In this document: positions 32,579-42,102 of the stretch, piece by piece | How the letters are laid out: each line of letters begins with the position of its first letter | How positions within the stretch are numbered: the first letter of the stretch is position 1 | Program-made: the position numbers and the translations under genes | The notes under the pieces: model-generated | Databases searched by the model: none | What the model was told of the DNA's origin: nothing | What the model saw: the letters and a program-made list of their open reading frames with translations, nothing else | Assembly (NCBI GenBank): GCA_001724025.1 | Contig: MEDJ01000019.1 | Coordinates: forward strand, 30,359 to 94,358 | DNA: 64,000 nt | Origin: Acidobacteria bacterium SCN 69-37 | GTDB lineage: Bacteria; Acidobacteriota; Vicinamibacteria; Vicinamibacterales; SCN-69-37 | Reading direction: 5' to 3'

Positions 32579-35500
32579 ATGATTATCAGAATCATCGACT
32601 GGTGTGCGGGCAATCGGTTCCTGGTGTTCACCGGCACCGTGGTGCTCACGGTGTGGGGCATCTGGGCGATGACGGTCACGCCGCTCGATGCGGTACCCGA
32701 CATCTCGGACGTGCAGGTGATCGTCTCGACCGAATGGATGGGCCGCAGCCCGGACATCATCGAGGATCAGATCACATACCCGATCGTCACGGCGCTCCTC
32801 TCCGCGCCACGTGTTCGGACGGTCCGCGGATTCACGGATTTCGGCATTTCCTACGTCTACGTCATCTTCGAAGATGGCACCGACATCTATTGGGCGCGCA
32901 GTCGCGTCGTCGAGTACCTGCAAGGGATTCGCGGCCGACTGCCGGAAGGAAGTAATCCGACGATCGGCCCAGACGCGACGGGTGTCGGCTGGGTCTTCCA
33001 GTACGCGCTGGTCGACGAGACCGGCGAGCACAACCTGGCAGAGCTCCGCGGCATGCAGGACTGGTTCTTGCGCTATGCCCTCGCCTCGGTTGAAGGGGTT
33101 GCCGAAGTCGCGAGCATCGGCGGGTTCGTCAAGCAGTATCAGGTCAACCTCGATCCCAACAAGCTCGCCGCCTACGACAAATCCGTCAAGGACGTGGTGC
33201 AGGCCATTCGCGCGAGCAACAACGAAGTCGAAGGGCGACTGCTGGAGTTCTCCGGTCGCGAGTACATGGTCCGAGGGCGAGGGTACCTCACGTCCTTGGA
33301 GGACATCGCGGCGGTGTCGCTCGGCGCCAACGAGCGCGGCACGCCGGTTCGTGTCGGCGATGTCGCGGACGTTCAACTCGGACCGGATCTTCGGCGCGGT
33401 GTCGCGGAGCTCGACGGCAAGGGCGAAGTTGTGGGCGGCATCGTCGTGATGCGGTTCGGGGAGAACGCGCTGCGCGTGATCGACCGAGTCAAGACGAAGC
33501 TTCAGGAGATTCAAGGCTCCTTGCCTGGCGGCGTACGCGTCATCCCGACCTACGACCGTTCGGGTCTGATCAACGAGTCGATCGGCACGCTCCGACGCAC
33601 GCTGATCGAAGAGGCCATCGTCGTGTCGCTGGTCATCCTCGTGTTCTTGTTCCATATCCGCTCAGCGTTGGTGCCGATTCTCGCACTACCAATCGCGGTC
33701 GTGGCGTCGTTCATCCCGATGTACTACCTCGACGTCAACTCCAACATCATGTCGCTGGGCGGATTGGCGCTGGCGATCGGGGTGCTCGTCGACGCGTCGA
33801 TCGTCATGGTCGAGAACGCCTACCGGCACGTGTCGGAGCCGGAGGAGCCGGTCGCCTTCGAGGATCAACCCCGCGTGATCATCGGCGCCGCGAAGCAGGT
33901 CGCGCGCGCCATCTTCTTCTCGCTGGCCATCATCATCGTGTCGTTCGTACCGGTGTTCCTGCTGGAGGCGCAGGAGGGCCGCATGTTCCGGCCGCTCGCG
34001 TTCACGAAGACATCGGCCATGGGGCTCGCGTCCCTGCTGGCCATCACCTTGGTGCCCGTGCTGATGACGATCTTCATCCGCGGGCGCCGCCTCAGGCCGG
34101 AATCGGTGAACCCGGTATCTCGGTTCTTCACCTGGCTGTACGCGCCGATCCTCCGCGGCGCCCTGCGGTTCAAATGGACGGCGCTGCTGGTGAACTTCGC
34201 CGTCGTCCCGCTCACAATTCCGCTGCTGTTCGTCATCGGCAGTGAGTTCATGCCGCCGCTCTACGAGGGCTCGATGCTCTACATGCCGACGTCGCCGCCC
34301 GGCATGTCGATCACCGAAGCGACACGATTGCTGCAGGTGCAAGACAAGCTGCTGCGGCAGGTGCCGGAAGTGGCGCAAGTCTTCGGCACCGTCGGCCGCG
34401 GGACGACGCCGACCGACAACACGCCCATGGGCATGGTGAACACGACCGTTGTGCTCAAGCCGCGCGAGCAGTGGCGCGCGGGGATGACGTTCGAACAGCT
34501 GCAGGCCGACATGGACGCACAGCTGCAATTCCCCGGCTTCCCGAACGTGTGGACGCAGCCGATTCGCAACCGGCTGGACATGCTGCTGACGGGCATCAAG
34601 ACGCCGGTGGGCATCAAGATCTTTGGCTCCGACCTCGATGTGATTCAGGGACTCGGCCAACAGGTCGAACGCATCCTGCAGCAGGTGCCGGGCACGCGCA
34701 GCGTCTACGCCGAGCGGGTCTCGCAAGGGTATTTCACGGACATCCGGATCGATCGACTGGCGATCGCCCGACATGGGCTCACGATCGAAGACGTCCAAGA
34801 CGTCATTCAATCGGCGCTCGGCGGCGAGAACGTCACGCAGACGGTGGAGGGACGCGAACGGTATCCCGTCAACGTCCGCTACGCGCGGCAGTTCCGCGAG
34901 AGTATCCCCGCGTTGGAACGCGTACTTGTGAAGACGCCGATGGGCGCGAGCATCCCCCTCTCGCAAGTCGCCGAGATCACGCTGACCACCGGTCCCGCCA
35001 TGGTACGCGACGAAGACGCGCAGCTCGCGGGCTACGTCTACGTCGACACCGTGACGACCGATATCGGCGGGTACGTGGAGGCGGCGAAAGCGGCGCTCGC
35101 GCAGCAGCTGCAACTCCCCACCGGATACACGCTGCAGTGGACCGGACAGTACGAGTTTCAGGTCCGCGCGCGCGAGCGGCTGAAGATTCTGGTTCCCCTC
35201 GTGTTCTTCATCATTTTCATGCTGCTGTACATGACGTTTCACTCGGCGTCCGAGGCCACGATCGTGATGCTCTCGGTCGTGTACGCCATGACCGGGGGCG
35301 TCATCCTGCAGTGGCTCCTTGGCTACAACTTCTCGGTCGCGGTATGGGTCGGCTACATCGCGCTCTACGGCGTGGCGGTACAGACCGGCGTCGTGATGGT
35401 CGTCTATCTGCACGAAGCACTCGACAAGCGGCTGCGGCAAAGCAGCGAGATCACCGAGCACGACGTGCGCCAAGCCACCATCGATGGATCGGTACTGCGG

Positions 35501-35728
35501 CTCCGGCCGAAGCTGATGACGGTCACCGTGGTGATGGCGAGTCTCGTGCCGATCATGTGGAGCGCGGGCGTGGGCTCGGACGTGATGAAGCCGATTGCCG
35601 CGCCGATCATCGGCGGGATGATCACGTCCACGATTCACGTCCTGATCATCACGCCGGTCATCTTCTACATCATGAAGATGAGAGCGCTGCGGAGGGGCAC
35701 GCTGCGGCCCTCGCTGATGACGCACTAG
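32579..35728 (+). CDS. cusA: Heavy-metal RND transporter, CusA family (operon beta)
   Basis: A 1049-residue inner-membrane pump with full RND architecture: N-terminal helix (NRFLVFTGTVVLTVWGIWAM), [34 protein letters not shown], central helices with [20 protein letters not shown] (the charged Asp/Glu of the proton path), FMPPLYEGSMLYMPTSPPGM and the second helix set. The Met-containing FMPPLYEGSMLYM segment fits the Cu/Ag subgroup. Unlike the pump at 10828 it has no YtkA extension; here the YtkA domain is on the adaptor. It works with the CusB and CusC encoded just upstream. Confidence 0.93.
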   Translation: MIIRIIDWCAGNRFLVFTGTVVLTVWGIWAMTVTPLDAVPDISDVQVIVSTEWMGRSPDIIEDQITYPIVTALLSAPRVRTVRGFTDFGISYVYVIFEDGTDIYWARSRVVEYLQGIRGRLPEGSNPTIGPDATGVGWVFQYALVDETGEHNLAELRGMQDWFLRYALASVEGVAEVASIGGFVKQYQVNLDPNKLAAYDKSVKDVVQAIRASNNEVEGRLLEFSGREYMVRGRGYLTSLEDIAAVSLGANERGTPVRVGDVADVQLGPDLRRGVAELDGKGEVVGGIVVMRFGENALRVIDRVKTKLQEIQGSLPGGVRVIPTYDRSGLINESIGTLRRTLIEEAIVVSLVILVFLFHIRSALVPILALPIAVVASFIPMYYLDVNSNIMSLGGLALAIGVLVDASIVMVENAYRHVSEPEEPVAFEDQPRVIIGAAKQVARAIFFSLAIIIVSFVPVFLLEAQEGRMFRPLAFTKTSAMGLASLLAITLVPVLMTIFIRGRRLRPESVNPVSRFFTWLYAPILRGALRFKWTALLVNFAVVPLTIPLLFVIGSEFMPPLYEGSMLYMPTSPPGMSITEATRLLQVQDKLLRQVPEVAQVFGTVGRGTTPTDNTPMGMVNTTVVLKPREQWRAGMTFEQLQADMDAQLQFPGFPNVWTQPIRNRLDMLLTGIKTPVGIKIFGSDLDVIQGLGQQVERILQQVPGTRSVYAERVSQGYFTDIRIDRLAIARHGLTIEDVQDVIQSALGGENVTQTVEGRERYPVNVRYARQFRESIPALERVLVKTPMGASIPLSQVAEITLTTGPAMVRDEDAQLAGYVYVDTVTTDIGGYVEAAKAALAQQLQLPTGYTLQWTGQYEFQVRARERLKILVPLVFFIIFMLLYMTFHSASEATIVMLSVVYAMTGGVILQWLLGYNFSVAVWVGYIALYGVAVQTGVVMVVYLHEALDKRLRQSSEITEHDVRQATIDGSVLRLRPKLMTVTVVMASLVPIMWSAGVGSDVMKPIAAPIIGGMITSTIHVLIITPVIFYIMKMRALRRGTLRPSLMTH

Positions 35729-35744
35729 GAACAGGGGTCCATGG

Positions 35745-36377
35745 ATGGTTCGAGTACTCGCCGTGGGGCTGATCGCGATCGTGGTAACGGCGTGTGCGCG
35801 TCGGATTGTACGAGCGCCGAACTCGCTGCCAGCCTCGGTGCAGCTGAAGGCGGCAAGGCTCGGGCGCGTGTGGGTGGCCGGATTCGTGGCAGGCCGAAAC
35901 TCCGAGCTGGATGTGAGCACGGAAACGGTTCGACTACTGCGAGCGCAGTTGCGCGCGTATGTGCCTGCCGGGACAGTCGAAGCGGAGCCGCTCGCCGTCG
36001 AGTCCGAGGAGCGGCTCTCGGATGTTGCGTACTGGCGAAGACAAGGTGAGGAGCATGGGACTCCGCTGATCGTGACCGGTTCCGTGAAGCTGCTCTTGGC
36101 TCCCCCGGCCATCGTCCAACGTGGGCCCCGAACGATTTACATACCGACCGCGGGTCGTGTGCTCGAGGCTACCGTCGTGCTGATCGACGGGCATACGGGA
36201 GCCGCGCTGTCAATCCAACGGCTCCCGGCGCGGATGCGGCATGGCATCGGCCGCTCTTCCTCGAGTCTGTCTCTGTTCCTGCAGTTAGTGGATCGGGCGA
36301 TACCGGATTGGCTGGCAGCGATCGCCAGCGCACCGCCTGTGGCAACAGATCGCGAGTCGATTCAGATCAAGGAGTAA
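35745..36377 (+). CDS. Predicted lipoprotein of unknown function
   Basis: A 210-residue protein with a lipoprotein signal (VLAVGLIAIVVTAC, lipobox VTAC). The mature part has the pattern RVWVAGFVAG, a long middle region with ETVRLLRAQLRAYVPAG, and LIVTGSVKLLLAPPA, which resembles outer-membrane-associated lipoproteins of the CsgG/LpoB style (a beta-sheet domain that assembles other complexes). The similarity is by pattern only. It follows cusA by 16 bases and precedes DUF411. Confidence 0.6.
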   Translation: MVRVLAVGLIAIVVTACARRIVRAPNSLPASVQLKAARLGRVWVAGFVAGRNSELDVSTETVRLLRAQLRAYVPAGTVEAEPLAVESEERLSDVAYWRRQGEEHGTPLIVTGSVKLLLAPPAIVQRGPRTIYIPTAGRVLEATVVLIDGHTGAALSIQRLPARMRHGIGRSSSSLSLFLQLVDRAIPDWLAAIASAPPVATDRESIQIKE

Positions 36378-36381
36378 CGTG

Positions 36382-36843
36382 ATGAAGCGGACATGTCTCG
36401 CAGTGGCATTCGGAACGGTGGCTCTCCTGGGCGGTCTTACGGTAAGCGCGCAGAGCACGGGTACGAGCGTCACCGTGTACAAGGACCCCTCGTGCGGATG
36501 CTGCGCAAAGTGGGTGGACCATCTCAAGCAGAACGGATTTGCGACGAAGGTCATCAAGTCCAGGCAGCTGGACGACATCAAGACCGAGAAGCACGTGCCA
36601 CGACAGGCGCGTTCGTGCCATACAGCATTGGTGAACGGATATGCGATCGAGGGACACGTGCCTGCCTCGGATGTTCAGCGTCTCCTGAAGGAGCGCCCCT
36701 CCGGCATCGTTGGCCTTGCGGTTCCTGGGATGCCGATCGGCTCACCAGGAATGGAGATGCCGGGGCGGAAGGCGCAGCCCTTCGATGTGCTCGCATTCGA
36801 CAAGGACGGCCACACTCGAGTGTTTGTGAGCCACGGCAAATGA
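36382..36843 (+). CDS. DUF411 family periplasmic metal-binding protein (copy 2)
   Basis: A 153-residue secreted protein: signal peptide (about 1-24), VYKDPSCGCCAKWVDHL (Cys-x-Cys-Cys), ARSCHTALVNGYAIEGHVPA, and LAVPGMPIGSPGMEMPG. It is closely similar to the copy at 6475. AAGGAG lies before a GTG-ATG pair; the ATG at 36382 is used, the GTG at 36379 is possible. Its neighbour upstream is the unknown lipoprotein, and it belongs to operon beta. Confidence 0.85.
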   Translation: MKRTCLAVAFGTVALLGGLTVSAQSTGTSVTVYKDPSCGCCAKWVDHLKQNGFATKVIKSRQLDDIKTEKHVPRQARSCHTALVNGYAIEGHVPASDVQRLLKERPSGIVGLAVPGMPIGSPGMEMPGRKAQPFDVLAFDKDGHTRVFVSHGK

Positions 36844-37013
36844 CGAGCTGGTCGCCTCGAGGAGGCTCCGCGGTGAGGCCGAACCGTGCTCAGGGTGGAA
36901 CGTCCGTTGCGTTCCCATAATTGACTCGCGAGGCGTTTATGCCCAGCGCGGAGCGAGGCAGGCCTGACTTGGATGTAATGCCCGCGAGGGTTGTGCGTCT
37001 AACAGATAGAACG

Positions 37014-37358
37014 ATGTTTCGAGCCACCGCTCTCACGATCGTGCTGACCTTTGCGGGAACGCCTGCGGCCACGGCAGCGTGTCTGGTCTGGTGCAGCTGG
37101 CCGTGTGAGCAGGCGATGGCGCAGACCGGCACCACGGTGCAGGCAGACACGAGCAGTTGTGCCGGCGGCCTCGTGTCTGGGCCGGTGCTCCGTGAAGACA
37201 GCCGTCGTCACGAATCGCCTCGCTTGGTCACACACCTCCCTGCGGACGTGCCTCAAGCGTCTTGTCCCGATCTCGAGAGTCGAAGCGTTGCCCTCGTGCT
37301 CTCGCACAGTCACCCTCCGCCCGGCTACTACAAGGCTCCGACGGTTCTCCGCCTGTAA
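37014..37358 (+). CDS. Secreted small Cys-containing protein, unknown
   Basis: A protein of about 114 residues with signal peptide (FRATALTIVLTFAGTPAATAA) followed at once by CLVWCSWPCEQAMAQ, a triple-Cys cluster, and later CAGGL and SCPD. The tail is Pro- and His-rich (SHSHPPPGYYKAP). The start is uncertain: an ATG at 36978 is in frame but the extension is polar and unlike a signal. The plan of a signal peptide, an early Cys cluster and a His tail suits metal binding. It lies between DUF411 and the His-rich protein. Family not recognised. Confidence 0.5.
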   Translation: MFRATALTIVLTFAGTPAATAACLVWCSWPCEQAMAQTGTTVQADTSSCAGGLVSGPVLREDSRRHESPRLVTHLPADVPQASCPDLESRSVALVLSHSHPPPGYYKAPTVLRL

Positions 37359-37453
37359 TTCCTTCCTCTCTCAACCACGTCTGAGTGCGTCCGTGCGATC
37401 TCGCGCGGCGCACAGGTTTCTGCTTATCGGTTTACGAGAGGAAGGAAGCTGTC

Positions 37454-38149
37454 ATGAGAACGATCTATTTCCGCACGATTCTGAGTGGCTTGGCCGTGTT
37501 CACCCTTGCGACGGCTGCCGCCGCGCAAGACCGGACCGCTCTGCTGACAAGCATCGAAGTCAAGCAGCTGGTCGCGAACGGCCAGCCGGGCGACCATGCG
37601 CGACTGCGCGACCACTTCGCAGCCGTCGGTGCCACATACGAAGCAGACGCACAGCGCCATCGGGCGATGGCGCTGGTCCAAACGGGCAACCCGAACCACC
37701 CGCCCGCTGTTCCGCCGTCGGTCTATCACAACCAACGCGCCGAGGCGTCTGCGAAGTCGGCCGTCGCGCTCCGTGAACTATCGGAACATCACGGTCGTCT
37801 GGCTGCTGGCATGCCATCGAACGCACCAGAGAGCGCCGCCCGGTTTGAAAGCGGCGAGGGTGCGCCGGCACCGACGGACGCGCAACTGCGTGAGCTCGCT
37901 GCGGGTGCCCGCACAGCGACCGAGCATCGAATGCTCGGCGAGTACTTCACCGAGCTCGCCGCGAAATACACGAGACGCGCACAGAAACACGCCGCGATGG
38001 CCGTCAGCTATCGGGGGCATCCGAGCGATCGGACCGGGAGCTTCACGGCGTTGGCCAGTCATTGCGAGCGCCTGGCAAAGCTGTCTCGTGAATTTGCGAA
38101 TGCGGCGCGAGCCTCGGCCGCGGAGCACCACCGGCTGGCACCCAGATGA
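37454..38149 (+). CDS. Secreted His-rich helical protein with an internal duplication (copy 2)
   Basis: A 231-residue paralogue of the protein at 15832. Signal peptide about 1-24 (ending AAAQD). Unit one runs from GDHARLRDHFAAVGATYEAD through ELSEHHGRLA; unit two from TEHRMLGEYFTELAAKYTRR through HCERLAKLSREFAN to AAEHHRLA. In unit one the usual HCxRLA is replaced by YHNQRAEA, losing the Cys, which is the main difference from copy 1. GAGAGGAAG precedes the ATG. It is followed by the CGMG microprotein, as in the first locus (with the sigma pair in between there). Confidence 0.7.
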   Translation: MRTIYFRTILSGLAVFTLATAAAAQDRTALLTSIEVKQLVANGQPGDHARLRDHFAAVGATYEADAQRHRAMALVQTGNPNHPPAVPPSVYHNQRAEASAKSAVALRELSEHHGRLAAGMPSNAPESAARFESGEGAPAPTDAQLRELAAGARTATEHRMLGEYFTELAAKYTRRAQKHAAMAVSYRGHPSDRTGSFTALASHCERLAKLSREFANAARASAAEHHRLAPR

Positions 38150-38203
38150 CGCTCGAACGCGACCGCCACACGTGTCCAAGCAATCACGAAAGGAGCAGAC
38201 ATC

Positions 38204-38701
38204 GTGAATTGGGACAATCTCGCGTACGCAGCGTTGATAGCCGTGTTCTTCTTCTTGATGATGCGAGGCTGCGGCGGTGGTATGTGCGGCATGGGCCACG
38301 GCCGTATCGCGCGCGTCAGCAGCCGCGGGAGCGCGGCGCTCGCAATGAGGACGCCGAAAGGGCAGGATAGCCGAGATGAACGCTGCCGCTGGCGTGTTCC
38401 GCACCGTGGGCGCTCTGTTCGTTGCGGCCGTGGTGTTGAACTATCCGTGGGAAATGGCACGGTCGTTCCTCTTTGCGCCGATGGGTTCCATCGCCCAGGC
38501 CACGTGGCGCTGCTTTGTCGCCAGCCTGGGCGATGGCCTGCTGGTGCTTGCCATCTTCATCGCAGGGTGGCTCGCCTATCGCCGCGCGACGTGGTTTCAG
38601 CGCTGGTCAGCCGGAACGATCGCGTTCGCGATTGTGCTCGGCGCAGTGACTGGTGCTGCTGTCGAGTGGTGGGGCCTCAACACGGGACGGTGGCAGTATG
38701 A
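38204..38701 (+). CDS. CGMG membrane microprotein (copy 2), frame open far past the expected end
   Basis: A GTG after GAAAGGAG starts the same design as the 54-residue protein at 17984: one helix (NLAYAALIAVFFFL), then MMRGCGGGMCGMG. The paralogue stops about 24 residues after this motif; here the frame stays open for 165 codons, with the part after 38376 overlapping the next gene in another frame and looking non-coding. The true product is probably short, with the stop lost or displaced by a small indel, or the tail is translated as junk. Only the first ~50 codons are well supported. Confidence 0.5.
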   Translation: MNWDNLAYAALIAVFFFLMMRGCGGGMCGMGHGRIARVSSRGSAALAMRTPKGQDSRDERCRWRVPHRGRSVRCGRGVELSVGNGTVVPLCADGFHRPGHVALLCRQPGRWPAGACHLHRRVARLSPRDVVSALVSRNDRVRDCARRSDWCCCRVVGPQHGTVAV

Positions 38702-38822
38702 GCCGAGCATGCCTCTGGTGCCGGGCGTGGAGCTCGGCTTGGTGCCGCTCCTGCAAATGCCCGTGCTGACGCTGCTCACGTTGTGGGTCACGGACGCGGT
38801 GGTGAACAGATTCGGGTCATGA
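38376..38822 (+). CDS. WEMA-motif integral membrane protein (copy 2)
   Basis: A 148-residue paralogue of the protein at 7465 with four or five hydrophobic segments and the shared motifs LNYPWEMARS, WRCFVASLGDGLL, VEWWGLNTGRWQYEPSMP and LVPLLQMPVLTLLTLW. It overlaps the open tail of the CGMG microprotein. In operon alpha it follows cusB; here it closes operon beta. The function is unknown. The EWWGLNTGRW block is faintly reminiscent of the lycopene-cyclase fold, which I do not consider enough for a call. Confidence 0.7.
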   Translation: MNAAAGVFRTVGALFVAAVVLNYPWEMARSFLFAPMGSIAQATWRCFVASLGDGLLVLAIFIAGWLAYRRATWFQRWSAGTIAFAIVLGAVTGAAVEWWGLNTGRWQYEPSMPLVPGVELGLVPLLQMPVLTLLTLWVTDAVVNRFGS

Positions 38823-38972
38823 CAACGATTCCTGGTGGAGGCGTGAGATCTGTTCACTGATGTCGCCCGATCACGCGTATGGACATCCGCCACACGATCA
38901 TCGTAGGCGCTGCAGGCGTCCTCAAGGTCAAGCCCAAGTCGCACTATCGGACCAGGCCCGAAACGAAACTAC

Positions 38973-39004
38973 TTGACCCTCAAGTCAACTTGAAGAGTTC
39001 TACT
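38973..39004 (+). promoter_or_regulatory. MerR-type promoter of YPC unit 2
   Basis: TTGACC (38973-38978) and TCTACT (38999-39004) with a 20-base spacer holding TCAAGT-CA-ACTTGA (38980-38993). It drives the second YPC ATPase gene at 39043. The right arm is less perfect than in the promoters of unit 1. Confidence 0.75.
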
Positions 39005-39042
39005 GTGTGTATGAACGACCGGTCACGAACCGAGGTGCAACG

Positions 39043-41496
39043 ATGACGACCGTGGCGAGCGTTGAAGCCGCGCCCCACTTTTGGAGCGAAGAACCCTCCA
39101 GCATCCCAGGCCGGCGGCGAATCCGGGCACGGATTGGGGGGCTGCACTGCTCCTTGTGCACGGGCACCATCGAGAAGGCGTTGGGGAAACGGCCAGGCGT
39201 CAACAAAATCGCCGTGAGCCTGACGCACGAGCAGGCGCTCATCGAGTACGACCCCAGCGTCACGCGCGCAGAGGATCTCCTGCAGACGCTCGAAGATATC
39301 GGCTATACGGTCTCCGATCCCCGCAAGCTGCGGCCCTTTGAAGAAGAAGAGCGGGCGTTGGTCCAGGAGCGCTGGCGTTTTCTGACGGCCCTCACCATGT
39401 CCATTGCGGCGATGGGACTGGTCGGCTATCCCGTCGACAGCCCATGGTTCCCGCTGTGCGTGTTTTCGATTGCCAGCCTCGTCGCGCTCGCGTTCGTTGT
39501 ATTGCGCGGCTACGGCACGCGCATGGCCGTCGGAGGGTCTGCGCTGCTCGCGGTGTTCGGCACGGCGATCTACTACTTCCAACTGCGAGGCACGTTCGGC
39601 GGTGCGGTCCCATGGACCGCGGGCCTGTTTGCACTCATCGTGACCTTCGGCGTGGGTGGGCACATCGTGCGCATGGCTTACATGGCGCTCCGCCGCGGCA
39701 TTCTCAACCAGCATGTCCTCGTGGAATTCGGCGCCTTCGCTGGCTTGATCGGTGGCGCGGTCGGCCTCGCCCTCAACCCGCCGGAGTATCCAACCGTCGC
39801 GTTCTTCTCCGTCGCGGTCATGGTGCTCAGCTATCACATTTTCTCCGAGTGGCTGTCGCTGATCGTGAAGACCCGGAGTTCGCAAGCCGTCAAGAAGTTG
39901 CTCGATCTGGAACCGGACGTGGCACACGTGGTGCGAAACGGACAGGAAGAGAAGATTCCGCTCCAACAGGTCCAAATCGGCGAGTTGGTGCGGATCCGTC
40001 CTGGCGGTCGGGTGCCAGTTGACGGGGAGGTCGTATCTGGGCAATCGAACGTCGACGAATCGCTCGTCACCGGCGAGCCGCTGCCAATCGAGAAGCGGCC
40101 CGGCGATCGAACCGTCAGCGGCTCGCTGAATGGCCACGGCACATTGCTCGTGCGTGCCACGGTCATCGGCGAAGAGAGCTTTCTCCGCCAGGTGATCCGC
40201 AGCGTGGAAGACGCCCGCGCCCTAAGACCCGGTGTGTTGCACCTCGTCGATCGTGTGCTGCGCGTCTATACACCCATCGTCCTGCTGACCTCTGCCGGCG
40301 CCACATTGTTTTGGCTGCTGATGCCAATGGTCAGCGGAGCGCCACCCGATCTGCAGCGGGCGATGTTCGCCGGCCTCAGCGTGCTGGTCATGGGATACCC
40401 GTGTGCGGTGGGCATCTCCGCGCCGCTGTCCATCGTCCGCGGCGCAGGTGAAGCAGCCGAACGCGGCGTGCTGATGCGCACGGGCGAGGCATTTCAAGTC
40501 CTGCGCCGGGTCCGGCGAGTGGTGTTCGACAAGACGGGCACGTTAACCGAAGGGCAGCCGGCTTTGCGCGAAACGGTGACGGTCACCGGTAACGAAGAGA
40601 CACTCCTCGGCCTCGCCGCAGCGGCTGAATCTTCGTCCGAGCATCCGCTCGCCCGCGCCATCGTCGAAGAGGCGTTTCGACGCGGCGTGCCACTGCACGA
40701 GGTGGAAGGATTCGAGGCGGTCGCTGGTCGCGGCGTCAGGGCCCGTCTCGGGAACGCGACGCTGATCGTCGGGAGTCCGGCGTTTCTGACGTCTGAAGCG
40801 GTGGATCTTCAGCCGGTGAGGGCGCGGGTCGCCCAGCTCGAATCACAAGGCCTGACGGTCATCGGGGTCGCGCATGACGGCGCCCTTGTCGGTGTACTCG
40901 CGCTTGGCGATGCCCTCCGGCAGGATGCTGCGGAGACCGTGCGCCGCTTGCATGCCATGGGGATCCAGACCAGCCTGATTACGGGCGACAATGAACAGGC
41001 GGCACGGCATTTCGCGCGCGCGGCCGGTATTGACGACGTCCACGCGCGCGTCTTGCCCGCCGAGAAAGCCACGATCATTCGCACGCTGCAGGAGACCACA
41101 CGAGTGGCCATGGTCGGCGACGGCATCAACGACGCGCCGGCGCTCATGCAGGCCGACGTCGGCATCGCATTCGGCAGCGGCGCCGACATCGCGATCGAGT
41201 CAGCCGACGTGATCATTCTCAACCAGCGCCTGTCCGCGGTGCTCGACGCCCACGCGGTCAGTGGATACAGCTATCGGAAGATCGTTCAGAATGTCGTGTT
41301 GGCGTTCCTGTTCAACGGGATCGGGATTCCGGCGGCGGCGACCGGCTTGGTCTATCCGGTGTGGGGCATGGTGGCAATGGCGGCGAGTGTGACGACGATT
41401 TTCATCAACTCGCTGTGGGGACGCGGGGCGTACTTCTTCGGTGCGATCAAGACTGTGGGCCAGCAGCCGCTGGTTCCCGCGGGCGCCAAGGCGTAA
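39043..41496 (+). CDS. P1B-type metal ATPase with a YPC membrane motif (unit 2)
   Basis: An 817-residue ATPase, the same length as the unit 1 protein and roughly 80% identical by eye. The N-terminal HMA domain has [14 protein letters not shown], and the membrane motif is again [11 protein letters not shown] with Tyr at residue 452. [19 protein letters not shown] and [14 protein letters not shown] are intact. Differences cluster in the N-terminal ten residues and in the nucleotide-binding domain. GAGGTG precedes the ATG at 39043. Keeping YPC in two diverged copies shows that the motif is functional. Metal unknown. Confidence 0.9.
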   Translation: MTTVASVEAAPHFWSEEPSSIPGRRRIRARIGGLHCSLCTGTIEKALGKRPGVNKIAVSLTHEQALIEYDPSVTRAEDLLQTLEDIGYTVSDPRKLRPFEEEERALVQERWRFLTALTMSIAAMGLVGYPVDSPWFPLCVFSIASLVALAFVVLRGYGTRMAVGGSALLAVFGTAIYYFQLRGTFGGAVPWTAGLFALIVTFGVGGHIVRMAYMALRRGILNQHVLVEFGAFAGLIGGAVGLALNPPEYPTVAFFSVAVMVLSYHIFSEWLSLIVKTRSSQAVKKLLDLEPDVAHVVRNGQEEKIPLQQVQIGELVRIRPGGRVPVDGEVVSGQSNVDESLVTGEPLPIEKRPGDRTVSGSLNGHGTLLVRATVIGEESFLRQVIRSVEDARALRPGVLHLVDRVLRVYTPIVLLTSAGATLFWLLMPMVSGAPPDLQRAMFAGLSVLVMGYPCAVGISAPLSIVRGAGEAAERGVLMRTGEAFQVLRRVRRVVFDKTGTLTEGQPALRETVTVTGNEETLLGLAAAAESSSEHPLARAIVEEAFRRGVPLHEVEGFEAVAGRGVRARLGNATLIVGSPAFLTSEAVDLQPVRARVAQLESQGLTVIGVAHDGALVGVLALGDALRQDAAETVRRLHAMGIQTSLITGDNEQAARHFARAAGIDDVHARVLPAEKATIIRTLQETTRVAMVGDGINDAPALMQADVGIAFGSGADIAIESADVIILNQRLSAVLDAHAVSGYSYRKIVQNVVLAFLFNGIGIPAAATGLVYPVWGMVAMAASVTTIFINSLWGRGAYFFGAIKTVGQQPLVPAGAKA

Positions 41497-41515
41497 CCAC
41501 TGACAGGGAGTCTTG

Positions 41516-41740
41516 ATGTTCAGGTCGGTAACGTTTGAAGTGGTCGGCGAGCAGCGGCTCAACTGCGGCGCGTGCGAGCAGCGCGTCACTCGATTGCTCA
41601 AGACGTTGGAAGGTGTCGGGCACGTTCGTGCGCAGGCAGAGGCGCAGCGTATTGAGGTGCTCTTCGACGCTGCCGTGCTGGAGCCGCGCCGTATCGCCGA
41701 CCGTCTAAACGAGGCCGGGTACGAAACCACGGTGGCCTGA
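41516..41740 (+). CDS. HMA-domain cytoplasmic chaperone, CGAC type (unit 2)
   Basis: A 74-residue single HMA domain: SVTFEVVGEQRLNCGACEQRV, TRLLKTLEGV and LNEAGYET. It is the counterpart of the protein at 25041, with CGAC in place of CAAC. No signal peptide. A TTG immediately before the ATG could also initiate; AGGGAG lies upstream. It starts 19 bases after the ATPase stop, so delivery of metal to that ATPase is the natural guess. Confidence 0.85.
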   Translation: MFRSVTFEVVGEQRLNCGACEQRVTRLLKTLEGVGHVRAQAEAQRIEVLFDAAVLEPRRIADRLNEAGYETTVA

Positions 41741-41742
41741 CG

Positions 41743-42039
41743 GTGAGCACATTCACGAATCTTCTGGGCAGGTTCCGACTGCGACGCGCTGATTCCGCAC
41801 CCGACGATGTGGGGAAAGGCGGGTCGTGGGCTGATGCGGAGTTTGTGATCCCGAACATGATCTGCGAAGGCTGCGCGGAGAAGATCGACGGCGCGCTGCA
41901 CTCGCTTCCCGGCGTCGGAGACGTGCGGCCGAACGTCTCGCACAAGCGCATCCGGGTGCTGTATGAGCCCACCAAGCTCCGTGTGGAGCAGCTCAAAAAC
42001 GTGATGAAAGAAGCGGGATTCCCGGCCCTGGAGGCGTGA
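41743..42039 (+). CDS. HMA-domain protein, CEGC type (unit 2)
   Basis: A 98-residue protein like the one at 25268: a basic N-terminal extension of about 30 residues, then FVIPNMICEGCAEKIDGAL and RIRVLYEPTKL. It starts with GTG two bases after the upstream stop. The extension is too short and charged for a signal peptide and is shared by both copies, so it may be a docking segment. Confidence 0.82.
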   Translation: MSTFTNLLGRFRLRRADSAPDDVGKGGSWADAEFVIPNMICEGCAEKIDGALHSLPGVGDVRPNVSHKRIRVLYEPTKLRVEQLKNVMKEAGFPALEA

Positions 42040-42062
42040 CCCCACCGGAGCGCGAAAACGAC

Positions 42063-42094
42063 TTGACCCTCAAGTCCGCTTGAAGGTGTGTACT
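42063..42094 (+). promoter_or_regulatory. MerR-type internal promoter of unit 2
   Basis: TTGACC (42063-42068) and TGTACT (42089-42094) with a 20-base spacer and the dyad CTCAAG-TCCG-CTTGAA. The position just before the MerR gene is the same as in unit 1. Confidence 0.78.
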
Positions 42095-42102
42095 GGGTGG
42101 AT

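Noticed and set aside
31676..36112. Very long minus-strand open frames opposite the CusB and CusA genes
   Set aside because: They mirror well-supported pump genes and encode His/Asp/Arg-rich sequence without domains; typical shadow frames.
38376..38822. Lycopene-cyclase-like assignment for the WEMA membrane proteins
   Set aside because: Only one short block (EWWGLNTGRW) is suggestive, the proteins are shorter, and the context is metal efflux.
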